From Spirochaetota bacterium (GTDB taxonomy: Bacteria > Spirochaetota > Spirochaetia > B11-G9): a stretch of 38,102 nucleotides of DNA. The DNA is taken from the NCBI GenBank assembly GCA_024280415.1, contig JAJRQE010000295.1, positions 1-38,102 on the forward strand. The letters are read 5' to 3'. Positions 23,662 to 32,589 of the stretch are shown here, in pieces (position 1 is the first letter of the stretch; every line of letters starts with the position of its first letter). The position numbers and the translations under genes were made by a program. The notes under the pieces were generated by a model, which searched no databases, was not told the DNA's origin, and was given only the letters and a program-made list of their open reading frames with translations.

Positions 23662-25455
23662 GGGGATTCTAATAATAAATTCCGTTCCGGAATCCTGGCT
23701 GCTTACTAAGTTTATTTCTCCCCTGTGGGCGAGAATAATGTGTTTTACAATAGCCAGACCCAGGCCTGTACCTCCCAACTCCCGGCTTCTTGCCTTATTA
23801 ACGGTGTAAAATCTCTCAAATACTCGGGGGATATCTTTTCCTGGTATGCCGGGACCGTTATCAGAAATTTTAATAAGTGTATAATCTTTAAACGCCTCTC
23901 CGGAAATTGTTATAGTACTTTGTTCCGGACAGTATTTAACTGCGTTATCAATTAAATTTATAAGTGCCTGTTCAAAAAGAGAGGGATTAACCTTAATTAA
24001 AAGATTTTCCGGAAATAACATTTCTGTAACAATATCTTTTGCCTGGATTCTTTTACTGCAATTTTTAAACGCAGAGGAAACACTTGCAGCCAGAGTGATA
24101 TCTGCCAGATCAAGGGGGGTGTTTTCAAAAGATTCCAGTTTCGAAAGACTAAGGAGGTCACGGATAATTGTATCTAGTCTTCTGGATTGAGACTCGATGA
24201 TATCCAAAAACTCATGTGTATCCTGACTGTTATTAATTGCTCCATCCTTAAGGGTTTCCACAAAACCGAGTATAGAGGTAACTGGTGTTTTAAGTTCATG
24301 GGAAACGTTCGCTACAAAATCTTTTCGGATACGTTCAAGGGTTTTTATTTGTGTAATATCGTGTAATACGACAATAATACGTGTCTGTAAATCTTCCGTT
24401 TCAATAATGGCAGTATTAATCTGCAGGTATATATCTCTGGATGTAAATTTATTATTTCCGAATTCATCACTTTTATTATTAAATTGCTCCTTTAAATGGA
24501 TGGTTCTGTTCTGTGATGATTTTTCCAGTAATGTTTTTTCTGCTGTTTCAATTAACTCTCTGTTAAGAGTAACCTGAATAAGTGATTTTCCTCTGGCTGA
24601 GTCTGCTTTAAACAGTTCGAGAGCAGCATTATTTATATCCTTAATAATGAAATTTTTATCAACAACAATGATTGATTCAATTAATGCGGAAAAAACTGTA
24701 TTAAGTTCCATCCTCCGGCGGTTTGCTGAGTTGAATTTTTGTTCGAGAATCCCTGACATTTTTTTTAAATTTAGTGAGAGGTTATAAATTTCCAAAGGAC
24801 CGTCAATGGTTTTTAATGATGAAAAGTCCAGGGATGATATATCGTTACTCATTATTTCAAGGAGTTTTACCGGACGGGAAATACTACGGGTAATGTAGTA
24901 GTTCATTAATAGAACCGATACTGCAATAACTAATAAAATAAGAAATATTTTTAGATAGGTGGTTTTTAGAATTGATCCGGATATTTCCATGGGCAGGGAT
25001 ATTCGTATTACTCCCGCTATTCCCTTATCTGTTTTTACAGGCAGAGCGAAATAATACATTTTCATGTTTAGACTTGTACTAAAGCGTTCTGAGAATCCTT
25101 CTTTTCCTGCCAGTGCTTTCTGTACTTCCATCCTGGAAATATGATTTTCAAGTTTTTCCGGGTCAACATGGGAATCTCCTGAAACCACTCCGTCAGGGAG
25201 CATTACAGTTATCCGGAAATCAGTATTTTCCGAAATATTGATCGAAAAAGCAGTCATAATTTCCTTATCACTGATATCTTCAAAGGGTAAAACATTTCTG
25301 ACAAGATAAGCAGTTTCTCTTATAGTTTTATATATCTGATCATTAAAGATATCACTTACACTCCCTGTGCTTACAATGTAAAGTAATATCAGCGGTAGAA
25401 TTGTTAAAATAACAAGAAATGGATAAATTGTACCGGGTAAAGTTCTACGTTTCAT
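23656..25455 (-). CDS. phoR: Phosphate-sensing histidine kinase PhoR
   Basis: 599 residues. Membrane segments at about 10-30 and 168-188 flank an extracytoplasmic region of about 135 residues; then a HAMP-like stretch, a PAS domain (about 250-370; [17 protein letters not shown]), HisKA with H386 ([19 protein letters not shown]), and an ATPase with N-box [12 protein letters not shown]1 SDNGPGIPG and G2 [13 protein letters not shown]. This layout is that of PhoR/PnpS kinases with a large sensory region. Its start overlaps phoB by 11 bases, so it is translated with it. Last gene of the phosphate operon. Confidence 0.9.
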   Translation of the reverse strand: MKRRTLPGTIYPFLVILTILPLILLYIVSTGSVSDIFNDQIYKTIRETAYLVRNVLPFEDISDKEIMTAFSINISENTDFRITVMLPDGVVSGDSHVDPEKLENHISRMEVQKALAGKEGFSERFSTSLNMKMYYFALPVKTDKGIAGVIRISLPMEISGSILKTTYLKIFLILLVIAVSVLLMNYYITRSISRPVKLLEIMSNDISSLDFSSLKTIDGPLEIYNLSLNLKKMSGILEQKFNSANRRRMELNTVFSALIESIIVVDKNFIIKDINNAALELFKADSARGKSLIQVTLNRELIETAEKTLLEKSSQNRTIHLKEQFNNKSDEFGNNKFTSRDIYLQINTAIIETEDLQTRIIVVLHDITQIKTLERIRKDFVANVSHELKTPVTSILGFVETLKDGAINNSQDTHEFLDIIESQSRRLDTIIRDLLSLSKLESFENTPLDLADITLAASVSSAFKNCSKRIQAKDIVTEMLFPENLLIKVNPSLFEQALINLIDNAVKYCPEQSTITISGEAFKDYTLIKISDNGPGIPGKDIPRVFERFYTVNKARSRELGGTGLGLAIVKHIILAHRGEINLVSSQDSGTEFIIRIPS

Positions 25456-26152
25456 TTACAGCTTCTGCCATTCTGTATCCAATACCACGGACAGTTTCAA
25501 GAAATTCCCCCTGATTTTTTAGTTTTTTTCTTATTCCCAGAATCTGAACATCCACGGATCTCTCAGTAACGGGATAGTTTTCCCCTTTGACAGCACTTAT
25601 TATCTGATTTCTTGAGTAAACCCATCCAGGATTTCTACATAGAAATGTAAGTATTGCAAACTCTGTAAAACTTAATTCTACTTGGGATCCTTCTGTCGTA
25701 ACCTCATGTTTTTCCAGGTTAATATATATTTTATGAATACTTATAGCAGTTTGAAGTGAAGTATCAGGATTGTTCTTATGCGCTCTTCGAAGAATCGTTT
25801 TAAGCCTGGCAATTAGAATTTTAGGACTAAATGGTTTTGTAATGTAATCATCTGCACCGGCTTCCAGACCCTCAATTATATCGCTGTCATCACTACGTGC
25901 TGTCAGCATTAAAATTGGTATATGAGATGTCCGTTTATCTTTTGAGAGCAGTCGGCAAACTTCCAGTCCGTTCAGCCCCGGAAGCATAAGATCCAGTACT
26001 ATTATATCGGGGGTAATTTCGAAAGCTTTTGATAAGGCTGATTCTCCACTTGCAGCTGCAGCTGTTTTGTAACCATCATTCTCAAGATTATATTTAATAA
26101 GTTTTAAAATACTCTCTTCATCATCTACTATCAGTACTGTTTCTTTCGGCAT
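25445..26152 (-). CDS. phoB: Phosphate regulon response regulator PhoB
   Basis: 235 residues. The receiver domain has phospho-acceptor D54 (IIVLDLMLPGLNG), acidic pair at 10-11, T/K switch residues (LTARSDD, ITKPFSP). The C-terminal OmpR-type winged helix ends with the recognition region NQIISAVKGENYPVTERSVD and RKKLKNQGEFLETVRGIGYR. Likely binds the 11-bp repeats upstream of pstS. It starts two bases after phoU ends and overlaps phoR. Confidence 0.92.
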   Translation of the reverse strand: MPKETVLIVDDEESILKLIKYNLENDGYKTAAAASGESALSKAFEITPDIIVLDLMLPGLNGLEVCRLLSKDKRTSHIPILMLTARSDDSDIIEGLEAGADDYITKPFSPKILIARLKTILRRAHKNNPDTSLQTAISIHKIYINLEKHEVTTEGSQVELSFTEFAILTFLCRNPGWVYSRNQIISAVKGENYPVTERSVDVQILGIRKKLKNQGEFLETVRGIGYRMAEAVNET

Positions 26153-26154
26153 AT

Positions 26155-26817
26155 TTATCCCAGTTCCACATGTTCACCGGTTGTCGAATAGACAATCCAT
26201 TCACATATATTTTTAATATGATCTCCAAATCTTTCAAGAAACATATTTATAAATAACAGGGTAGTTGCATTTTGCTGGTCTTCCTGAGTACTCATTAATT
26301 TTTCGAATACATCTCTTATAACCTTATTATGTATAAGATCAACCTCATTATCAAGTAATGCAACGGATCTTGCTTCTTCAGCATCTTTCTCTATGTATGC
26401 ATTGAGAACCCTGTGAAGCATCTCTTTTACTATAGCAGCCATTTCCGGCATATTGAAGAGGGGGTTTTTCCCTGTATTGTTTTCTTTAAGAAGACGTATT
26501 ACACCTTTTGCGATGTGCACAGCATGGTCACCCATTCGTTCAAGCTGAGTACTTATTTTAAGGGCTGTAATTAAAATACGTAAATCTCCTGCCACCGGCT
26601 GCTCTGTAGCAATAAGCAGAATACAATGATCCTCAATACTTATTTCCATATTATTGATAGTTTCATCTTCGGAAATTACTTCTTCTGCCAGTTCAATATC
26701 CATGTCGACAAGACTGTCCATTGCTTTATTCAGGGCTTGTTCTACAAAAATTCCCATTTTGACAATTTCATTGTTAAGTTTAGATATTTTTTCGTTATAA
26801 TCAACTCTTATTTTCAT
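26155..26817 (-). CDS. phoU: Phosphate transport regulator PhoU
   Basis: 220 residues from ATG at 26817 behind AGAGG; a longer frame to 26910 overlaps pstB and is not needed. Two PhoU three-helix repeats are visible, each with its metal-binding signature: QLERMGDHAVHIAKG and LERFGDHIKNICEW. PhoU links Pst transport activity to PhoR and keeps the regulon off when phosphate is plentiful. It starts 10 bases after pstB. Confidence 0.95.
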   Translation of the reverse strand: MKIRVDYNEKISKLNNEIVKMGIFVEQALNKAMDSLVDMDIELAEEVISEDETINNMEISIEDHCILLIATEQPVAGDLRILITALKISTQLERMGDHAVHIAKGVIRLLKENNTGKNPLFNMPEMAAIVKEMLHRVLNAYIEKDAEEARSVALLDNEVDLIHNKVIRDVFEKLMSTQEDQQNATTLLFINMFLERFGDHIKNICEWIVYSTTGEHVELG

Positions 26818-26827
26818 TTTATTCCTC

Positions 26828-27598
26828 TTATCCGAATCGACCGGATATATAATCTTCTGTTTTTTTATTTTTTGGATTGATAAAGATAGAACTGGTTTTA
26901 TCATATTCAACCAGATGTCCTGCTCTGTCTTTATCAGTCATTAAAAATGCAGTAAAATCAGATATTCTTGATGCCTGCTGCATATTATGGGTAACAATAA
27001 TTATAGTAAAATCTTTGGATAAAGTCTTCATTAAATCTTCTATTTTTAATGTAGCAATAGGGTCCAGAGCAGAGGCCGGCTCGTCCATCAATATTATTTC
27101 CGGTTGGACTGCTATAGTTCGGGCTATACATAATCTCTGCTGCTGGCCTCCAGAGAGCCGTAAGGCATTTTCATTCAGTTTATCCTTTACCTCATCCCAA
27201 AGAGCGGCACTCTTTAGAGATTTTTCTACCAGCTCTCCCATATCCCCCTTGTATCCGTTTATTTTGGCTCCCCAGGTAATATTATCCGAAATACTCTTTG
27301 GAAAGGGATTTGGTTTCTGAAATACCATCCCTATCCTTTTTCTTAAGGATACAGCATCTGTCCCGGGAGAATTTATATTTTTGTCCTGAAAAATAATTTT
27401 TCCTTCAGTCCTGGCTCCTGCAATCAGATCATTCATTCTGTTTATTGCTCTTAGAACTGTACTCTTACCGCAACCTGACGGGCCAATAAAAGCTGTTATT
27501 TTATTTTTTCTGATATCAAGGTTTATATCTCTGACAGCCTTGAAATTTTCGTAATATACATTTAAATCTTTTAGACTTAAGATATAATTGTCTTTCAT
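26828..27598 (-). CDS. pstB: Phosphate ABC transporter ATP-binding protein
   Basis: 256 residues, standard length. Walker [10 protein letters not shown] (39-47), PstB-type Q-loop [16 protein letters not shown], signature [18 protein letters not shown], Walker [14 protein letters not shown]-loop [12 protein letters not shown]. The KPNPFP motif is specific for PstB. It starts 6 bases after pstA stops. Confidence 0.97.
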   Translation of the reverse strand: MKDNYILSLKDLNVYYENFKAVRDINLDIRKNKITAFIGPSGCGKSTVLRAINRMNDLIAGARTEGKIIFQDKNINSPGTDAVSLRKRIGMVFQKPNPFPKSISDNITWGAKINGYKGDMGELVEKSLKSAALWDEVKDKLNENALRLSGGQQQRLCIARTIAVQPEIILMDEPASALDPIATLKIEDLMKTLSKDFTIIIVTHNMQQASRISDFTAFLMTDKDRAGHLVEYDKTSSIFINPKNKKTEDYISGRFG

Positions 27599-27604
27599 AT
27601 TTTT

Positions 27605-28816
27605 TTAACCTTTCTTTTTCCTGTTATGATGATTGTGTAAAAATATTGCACCGGCATTAAGGGTAAGGAGTAGTATTAACAGAACAATAATTGCAGCAGC
27701 TGCTACCTTTCGAAACTCAGGCTGAGGCCTGGCAGTCCATTGATATATCTGAATCGGAAGTGCAGTAAACTTAGCGAAAATAGAATCAGGTTTCTGAGCC
27801 ACAAAAGTAGACGCTCCGATAACTATTAAAGGAGCAGTTTCCCCCAGAGCCCTGGATACTGCAAGTATGGAACCAGTAAGAATACGATCCATAGAATAGG
27901 GGAGAATGTGATGCCATATTGTCTGCCACTTTGTTGCTCCGAGTCCGAAACTGGAAAATTTCAATGAATTGGGTACACCCCGAATTGCTTCCTGTGCATT
28001 TATAATTATTATTGGAAGAATAAGTACTCCAAGGGTTAAGCCTGCGGATAGTATAGTTCTTCCATTTGCTGTGTTGTTTATTGCAGAACTAAAAATTTTA
28101 CCGCTTGTTACAGGCTCAAGAAATCTTACAAAAACTGCCAGTCCGAGCATTCCGTATATTATCGACGGGATACCTGCAAGATTGTAAATATTGAGTTGTA
28201 TCAGACTGGTAAAACTGTTGGGTTTTGCATATTCTTCAAGATATACAGCTGTACCCACTCCCAGAGGAAATGCTACTACCAGGGCTATTATCAAGAGCAT
28301 TAGACTACCTGTCAGTGCTGTAATTATGCCTGTTTTTTCAGGAATACTGGATTGATGTGATAAAAGAAAATGAATGGATAACCATGATCTGAATTCCAGA
28401 TTACCCTCAGGATAGTCCCTATACAGGGTTTCCAGTATTTTCTTTTTTTCAAAGAGTGAGCTGGTCAGGGACCATGCTTTTACAACCTGAGGGTTAACTA
28501 CTTCCGTCAATACAAGTTCAAGAATATTCTCAGAACTCCTTTCGGTAAAGGAGAGTTCTGAATTGAACCTTCTCATAAGTCCTTTTGATATATTTTCTTC
28601 AAGGATTAAAATTAATTCCTCTTTCGATGCGTCTCCTAAATTTTTTTCAGAATCGTAAATTTCTTTAGGAGATTTTTCATTTACAAAAATTACATATCCA
28701 AAGGCTTCATTAAAAATAGAGAACAAAAGTAGTAGAAGAGTAAAAATACCTATAATCGTAGCCAGCTGGAATATAATTCCGGCAATTCTGTTTTTTTGCT
28801 GTCTCATTAGATCCAT
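27605..28816 (-). CDS. pstA: Phosphate ABC transporter permease PstA with large N-terminal insert
   Basis: 403 residues from ATG at 28816, which overlaps the pstC stop (TGATG). The C-terminal about 250 residues are a typical PstA permease with EAA loop FGLGATKWQTIWHHILPYSM and ALGETAPLIVIGA. Between the first membrane segment (about 12-38) and the second (about 165-190) there is a hydrophilic stretch of about 125 residues, so the protein is roughly a third longer than the common form of about 290. The extra part probably faces the periplasm. It contains no motif I recognise. Confidence 0.9.
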   Translation of the reverse strand: MDLMRQQKNRIAGIIFQLATIIGIFTLLLLLFSIFNEAFGYVIFVNEKSPKEIYDSEKNLGDASKEELILILEENISKGLMRRFNSELSFTERSSENILELVLTEVVNPQVVKAWSLTSSLFEKKKILETLYRDYPEGNLEFRSWLSIHFLLSHQSSIPEKTGIITALTGSLMLLIIALVVAFPLGVGTAVYLEEYAKPNSFTSLIQLNIYNLAGIPSIIYGMLGLAVFVRFLEPVTSGKIFSSAINNTANGRTILSAGLTLGVLILPIIIINAQEAIRGVPNSLKFSSFGLGATKWQTIWHHILPYSMDRILTGSILAVSRALGETAPLIVIGASTFVAQKPDSIFAKFTALPIQIYQWTARPQPEFRKVAAAAIIVLLILLLTLNAGAIFLHNHHNRKKKG

Positions 28817-29748
28817 CAATCATAAATCTCCCTATAGCGACTGATAATAATCTGACTGATAAAATTTAATACCAGGGTTATAACAAAAAGGAATATACCA
28901 ATTGCAAATATTGAGTTGTAATCCATAGTGTCATAACCAATATCTCCTCCGGAGATTCTTGCAATATACCCTGTCATTGTTTCTGCAGATTTGAAAGGAT
29001 TAAAAGTAAAGTTGGATCCTGCACCGGCGGCAAGAGCAACTATCATGGTTTCTCCCACAGCTCTTGATAAACCTACGATAAATGCTGCCATAATACCAGA
29101 AACGGCCTAGGGGAGAATAATCTCTGTGGAGACTTCAAGTTTGGTTGCCCCCAGACTGTATGCGGCTTCTCTTAAACCACCCGGGACTGCCGAAAGGGCA
29201 TCTTCGCTCATAGAGGCTATTAGAGGGAAACTAAGAATTCCCATTGCTATACCTGCAGAAGCGGTGTTGTATACATCCACCATCTCTGTACCAAAAATAT
29301 TTTTCAGAAAGGGTGTTATAAAGGTTAGTGCAAAATATCCGTAAACTATTGTAGGAATACCTGCTAAAACCTCAAGGACAGGTTTTACTCTGGATTTGAA
29401 TTTGTCGCTGGCATATTCACTCATATACACTGCGGCAAAGATTCCGAGAGGTCCTGCAACCAGCATGGCAATAAAACTTGTCATCAGTGTTGAATTGAGT
29501 AATGGCAGAATCCCGAATTTACCTATAACAGGCTGCCATTCCCTGGATGTAAAAAATTCCCCTATAGAGACTTCACCGCCGGAAAAAAACAAAAAAGCCT
29601 CTGTACCTAAAATATATACTATACCCAGTGTAATACTAATGGAAATAATTGCAGAAAAGTTAAGAAGCCCCTTTATAAGGAGCTCCTTAATAAGTAAACT
29701 TTTAGAAGTACTCTTGTTAAAAAGAGCCACACCAAAGGAGGAATCCAT
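28816..29748 (-). pseudogene. pstC: Phosphate ABC transporter permease PstC, split by an in-frame TAG
   Basis: The frame from ATG at 29748 reads a PstC permease up to AAYSLGATKLEVSTEIILP, meets TAG at 29109-29107, and continues in the same frame as AVSGIMAAFIVGLSRAVGET to the TGA at 28816-28818. Without the stop the protein would be 310 residues, normal for PstC. The interruption lies in the EAA loop that docks PstB, so the first half alone could not work. A CAG or AAG to TAG change would explain it. A reinitiation ATG at 29091 has no clear ribosome site. It overlaps pstS by one base (TAATG). TAG is an ordinary stop elsewhere here (for example 8056-8058), so recoding is not indicated. Confidence 0.85.
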
Positions 29749-30749
29749 TAGAGTTTGCCTTCCATGGCTTTAACCCAGTTCCTCTTGGCTGTATCAAGAT
29801 CTTCTTTTGCTGCAGGGAAATAACCAACATCCCTGATCTCCTCATTTACATAAGTGAGATAGAATGCAATAAATGCCGCAACCTGTGGTTTTTCCTGCAT
29901 AATATTGGCACTGCTGTACATAAATACAGGTCTTGCCAGTGGGTATGTAGCGTTGTCTACAGTTGCACTGCTTGGCTGGACGCCCTCTATACTTAATACA
30001 TTGAGTTTATCGGAGTTTTCTGCATAGTATGCAAATCCAAAGAACCCTATTGCATATTTGTCACCTTCCACACCCCTTACCAGGATATTGTCATCCTCTG
30101 AGAGCTGTGTATTTGAAGCTGACAAAATAGGTTCTTTATCTTTGTCGAAAACTTCTTCTACGAAATAGTCAAATGTACCACTGTCTGTACCTGGTATAAA
30201 TCTTTTTATTTCAGCATCAGGCCATGATGGGTTTACATCAGACCATTTTTCTGCAGAAGAGAAGATCAGGGCAAGCTCTTTCAGGCTTACACTGGATACA
30301 AAATCATTTTCAGGGTTTATAACCACTGCTAAAGCATCTGTTCCCAGTCTGAACTCAATTGGCTCTCTTCCGTTTCCTCTTGCTGCCTTTATTTCCTTCT
30401 CTTTTATGGGTCGGCTGGCATTTGATATATCAGATTCCGCCTGAACAGCCCATCTTTCAAAACCTGCACCGCTTCCAATACTATCCAGTGTAATATTTCC
30501 GCTGTATCCCTCATTTTTAAATCTTTCGATCATTCGTTCAGAAAGGGGAAAAACAGTTGAGCTTCCGGCAGCAGTTATTGCTCCTTTTACCTCAAGAGGG
30601 TTAACCCCTGGAAGTATGGAGTCATCTGAATCGTCCATGATCCATCCATAAGCCCCGGAACTGTTCTCTGCACCCGATTCCTTATCTCCACCTGCAAAAA
30701 CTGCAGACACTGAAGTAAGTACCAGTAATAGAATTAAAATCTTCTTCAT
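29748..30749 (-). CDS. pstS: Phosphate-binding protein PstS
   Basis: 333 residues, preceded by AGGAGG. A cleavable signal peptide (MKKILILLLVLTSVSAVFAG) with no lipobox Cys makes it periplasmic. The phosphate-pocket motifs are present: AAGSSTVFPLSERM, DSIGSGAGFERW, NASRPIKEKE and GTDSGTFDYF. It is first in the seven-gene operon and is preceded by a Pho box; its stop overlaps the pstC start. Confidence 0.95.
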   Translation of the reverse strand: MKKILILLLVLTSVSAVFAGGDKESGAENSSGAYGWIMDDSDDSILPGVNPLEVKGAITAAGSSTVFPLSERMIERFKNEGYSGNITLDSIGSGAGFERWAVQAESDISNASRPIKEKEIKAARGNGREPIEFRLGTDALAVVINPENDFVSSVSLKELALIFSSAEKWSDVNPSWPDAEIKRFIPGTDSGTFDYFVEEVFDKDKEPILSASNTQLSEDDNILVRGVEGDKYAIGFFGFAYYAENSDKLNVLSIEGVQPSSATVDNATYPLARPVFMYSSANIMQEKPQVAAFIAFYLTYVNEEIRDVGYFPAAKEDLDTAKRNWVKAMEGKL

Positions 30750-30792
30750 TACAAACCTCCTGTGTTTGTTTAATGTTTCTTTTGATGGTTGT

Positions 30793-30846
30793 AATGTAGA
30801 GCTGCTGTGTTCTGTAACTGTTAGGGAAATGTTAGATTTATGTTAA
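30793..30846 (-). promoter_or_regulatory. Pho box and promoter of the pst-pho operon
   Basis: Read on the minus strand, four copies of a six-base element lie exactly 11 bases apart: TTAACA (30846-30841), CTAACA (30835-30830), CTAACA (30824-30819) and AGAACA (30813-30808). This is the spacing and consensus of PhoB/PhoP direct-repeat sites of the TTAACA type. A -10-like TACATT follows at 30798-30793, with the last repeat near the -35 position. The pstS start is 44 bases further on. Confidence 0.8.
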
Positions 30847-30859
30847 ACTGGAAATTCTC

Positions 30860-30894
30860 AAAAAAAAGGTTTCTGCCAGTAAAAGACAGAAACC
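30860..30894 (-). terminator. Intrinsic terminator of the lipoprotein/beta-barrel operon
   Basis: On the minus strand an 8-bp stem (30894-30887 with 30875-30868) is followed by eight T (30867-30860). It lies 30 bases past the stop at 30924 and just before the Pho box, insulating the phosphate operon. Confidence 0.85.
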
Positions 30895-30923
30895 CTTAAA
30901 AGTTAAAAAAATAAAGAACTGTT

Positions 30924-31607
30924 TTACAGTCCCCCGAATGCTCCCGGGAAATATCCGGTATCTTTAGAGCCTGTTACCTGAATAGACTGATCAATAAGAT
31001 CCATTTTAGATCCCGGACTTGGAAAGCTTAAGCCTGGAGAGATGTAGGTTACAATCCAGATACCCTCTTGTTTAAGTATTTGATTAATAACAGCGCTGTT
31101 ATTAATTTCTGTACTATTTGTTATAACTGAGTTTCCTGTTACTTCAATTGGTGATGACGGAGATCCAATCATTGAAACCCAGCCATAACCATCTGCAGTA
31201 ATAGGATCACGATCCTTGTATGTTGCAGTAAGCCAGACTTGTTCGGCGGGAGTTGTTCCATAACCACCTGAACTTGTTGTAAAGAGTGTAGGTATATTAT
31301 TATTACTTAGTGTTGCATCACCAAATAAAGATAAACGAACTTCAATATTAACAGCAGTTGTACCTTTATTGTTAAATGAATAATTATATATTAATTTATC
31401 CAGATCTATTCCATAAGTACCTGTTTCTACATAAGTCTCAATTTTTATAATATATCCAGCTCCGACTAATACTTCAATATCCATGTCAATAACATCATCG
31501 GGATTAAGACTGACATCGAAACCTGCCTGTCCGCAGGAAGCAATGAGTAACAGTGCAATAGCAGCCAGGGTAAACAGGGTGCCCTTTTTATATTTTAGTA
31601 AATTCAT
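30924..31607 (-). CDS. Lipoprotein of unknown function
   Basis: 227 residues behind AGGAGA. Signal peptide with lipobox LLIASC, Cys at about residue 25. The mature part is rich in Ser, Thr, Gly and Asn with alternating hydrophobic strands, suggesting a beta-sandwich. No known domain recognised. It follows the beta-barrel gene after 11 bases, so the two are probably co-transcribed and may form a surface complex. Ends with an intrinsic terminator. Confidence 0.65.
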   Translation of the reverse strand: MNLLKYKKGTLFTLAAIALLLIASCGQAGFDVSLNPDDVIDMDIEVLVGAGYIIKIETYVETGTYGIDLDKLIYNYSFNNKGTTAVNIEVRLSLFGDATLSNNNIPTLFTTSSGGYGTTPAEQVWLTATYKDRDPITADGYGWVSMIGSPSSPIEVTGNSVITNSTEINNSAVINQILKQEGIWIVTYISPGLSFPSPGSKMDLIDQSIQVTGSKDTGYFPGAFGGL

Positions 31608-31618
31608 TTTATTCTCCT

Positions 31619-32404
31619 CTAAAACCTGTAGGCCACATTAAAAACCGGAATTACCGGCAGGTTCAGGCTTGTTTCGTTTCCGGTATTCGGGTCTGTTCCC
31701 AGGGGCATGTTTATTCCGGGATATATAACCCCCAGATCCATGTTGAAATGATCACCCAGATAGAATCTTATTCCTCCATCAGCATAAAACTCTGTTACAA
31801 GGGTATTAAAAAAGATTGCCTGAGAAGATGAGGTTGATACAGGCAGATCGAAAAAGAGCCCGGCATTGGTAAAAACAGAGAGTTGATGATCAAAAAAGGT
31901 TTTCTCCAGACCCAGAGTAGCTTTTGAAAATTGGGGAGTGTTAATTGATTTATAAATACCGTAATTTGCATTTATGTTGAATCCGTATACCGGAATCATA
32001 AGGGCAAAATAGATTTTCTGTCCCTCTAACCCGAGATTAAGGCTGTTTATGGTTATTCCTGTACTTGCCGCAGCCGAAGCAGCAATACTTGTAAGAAACT
32101 GATCTTCGTTCAGATAGAACCATGTGTATCCGGCAGCTATTCTTAAATCAAAAAAATTCTTAAAATGGTAGCCTCCTTTTACACCAATATTGTAGAGTCC
32201 CAGGGCATCAAATGTTATGTTTGTTTTTAACGAAACCACCTCAAACAGGTTAAAGGTCGAATCCATTAACCCGATATTTGCATAAGAACTATCGATAAAA
32301 GCTGTTTCGGTACCTGCGAGTTTTCCTGAAGAAACAGGAACGGCATAAAGAGCAGCCGATAATGAGACTATAGTAAAAATAAGCAGATAGTTTTTAAATT
32401 TCAT
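31619..32404 (-). CDS. Putative outer-membrane beta-barrel protein
   Basis: 261 residues from ATG at 32404, directly behind GGAGGA; an ORF start at 32440 lies in the leader. A signal peptide (FKNYLLIFTIVSLSAALYAV) is followed by repeated amphipathic strands with aromatic girdles (IGVKGGYHFKNFFDLRIAAG, DGGIRFYLGDHFNMDLGVIY), ending in a terminal Phe (VFNVAYRF), the hallmark of barrel insertion. Short for a porin, perhaps 10-12 strands. Specific function unknown. First gene of a two-gene operon with the lipoprotein. Confidence 0.7.
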   Translation of the reverse strand: MKFKNYLLIFTIVSLSAALYAVPVSSGKLAGTETAFIDSSYANIGLMDSTFNLFEVVSLKTNITFDALGLYNIGVKGGYHFKNFFDLRIAAGYTWFYLNEDQFLTSIAASAAASTGITINSLNLGLEGQKIYFALMIPVYGFNINANYGIYKSINTPQFSKATLGLEKTFFDHQLSVFTNAGLFFDLPVSTSSSQAIFFNTLVTEFYADGGIRFYLGDHFNMDLGVIYPGINMPLGTDPNTGNETSLNLPVIPVFNVAYRF

Positions 32405-32429
32405 AAATCCTCCTATATATAAAATATTA

Positions 32430-32459
32430 AGTATAGACAATATATTACCAATATTTCAA
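32430..32459 (-). promoter_or_regulatory. Sigma70-type promoter for the beta-barrel/lipoprotein operon
   Basis: On the minus strand, TTGAAA (32459-32454), 18-base spacer, TATACT (32435-32430), 26 bases before the start codon. Confidence 0.6.
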
Positions 32460-32471
32460 TAAAACAACTTT

Positions 32472-32499
32472 TTGATACTATTAAAACAGAAAATATAAC
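32472..32499 (+). promoter_or_regulatory. Candidate promoter for the murG operon
   Basis: TTGATA (32472-32477), 16-base spacer, TATAAC (32494-32499), about 90 bases before murG. A TATTAT at 32515-32520 is an alternative -10. No ribosome site is obvious right before the murG ATG. Confidence 0.35.
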
Positions 32500-32589
32500 T
32501 TATCCTGAATAGTGTATTATACATGGATATTTACAAGATCCCTGTTAAATGGCTGTAAAAATAATTTCAGCTGTGTTAATCTGTGAGCT

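Noticed and set aside
26818-26910. N-terminal extension of phoU
   Set aside because: It overlaps the end of pstB in another frame and adds residues not found in PhoU; the ATG at 26817 has AGAGG upstream.
28816-29748. UAG recoding (pyrrolysine or reassigned stop) in pstC
   Set aside because: TAG ends other clearly intact genes in the window, and no Pyl gene or special context is visible. A point mutation or error is simpler.
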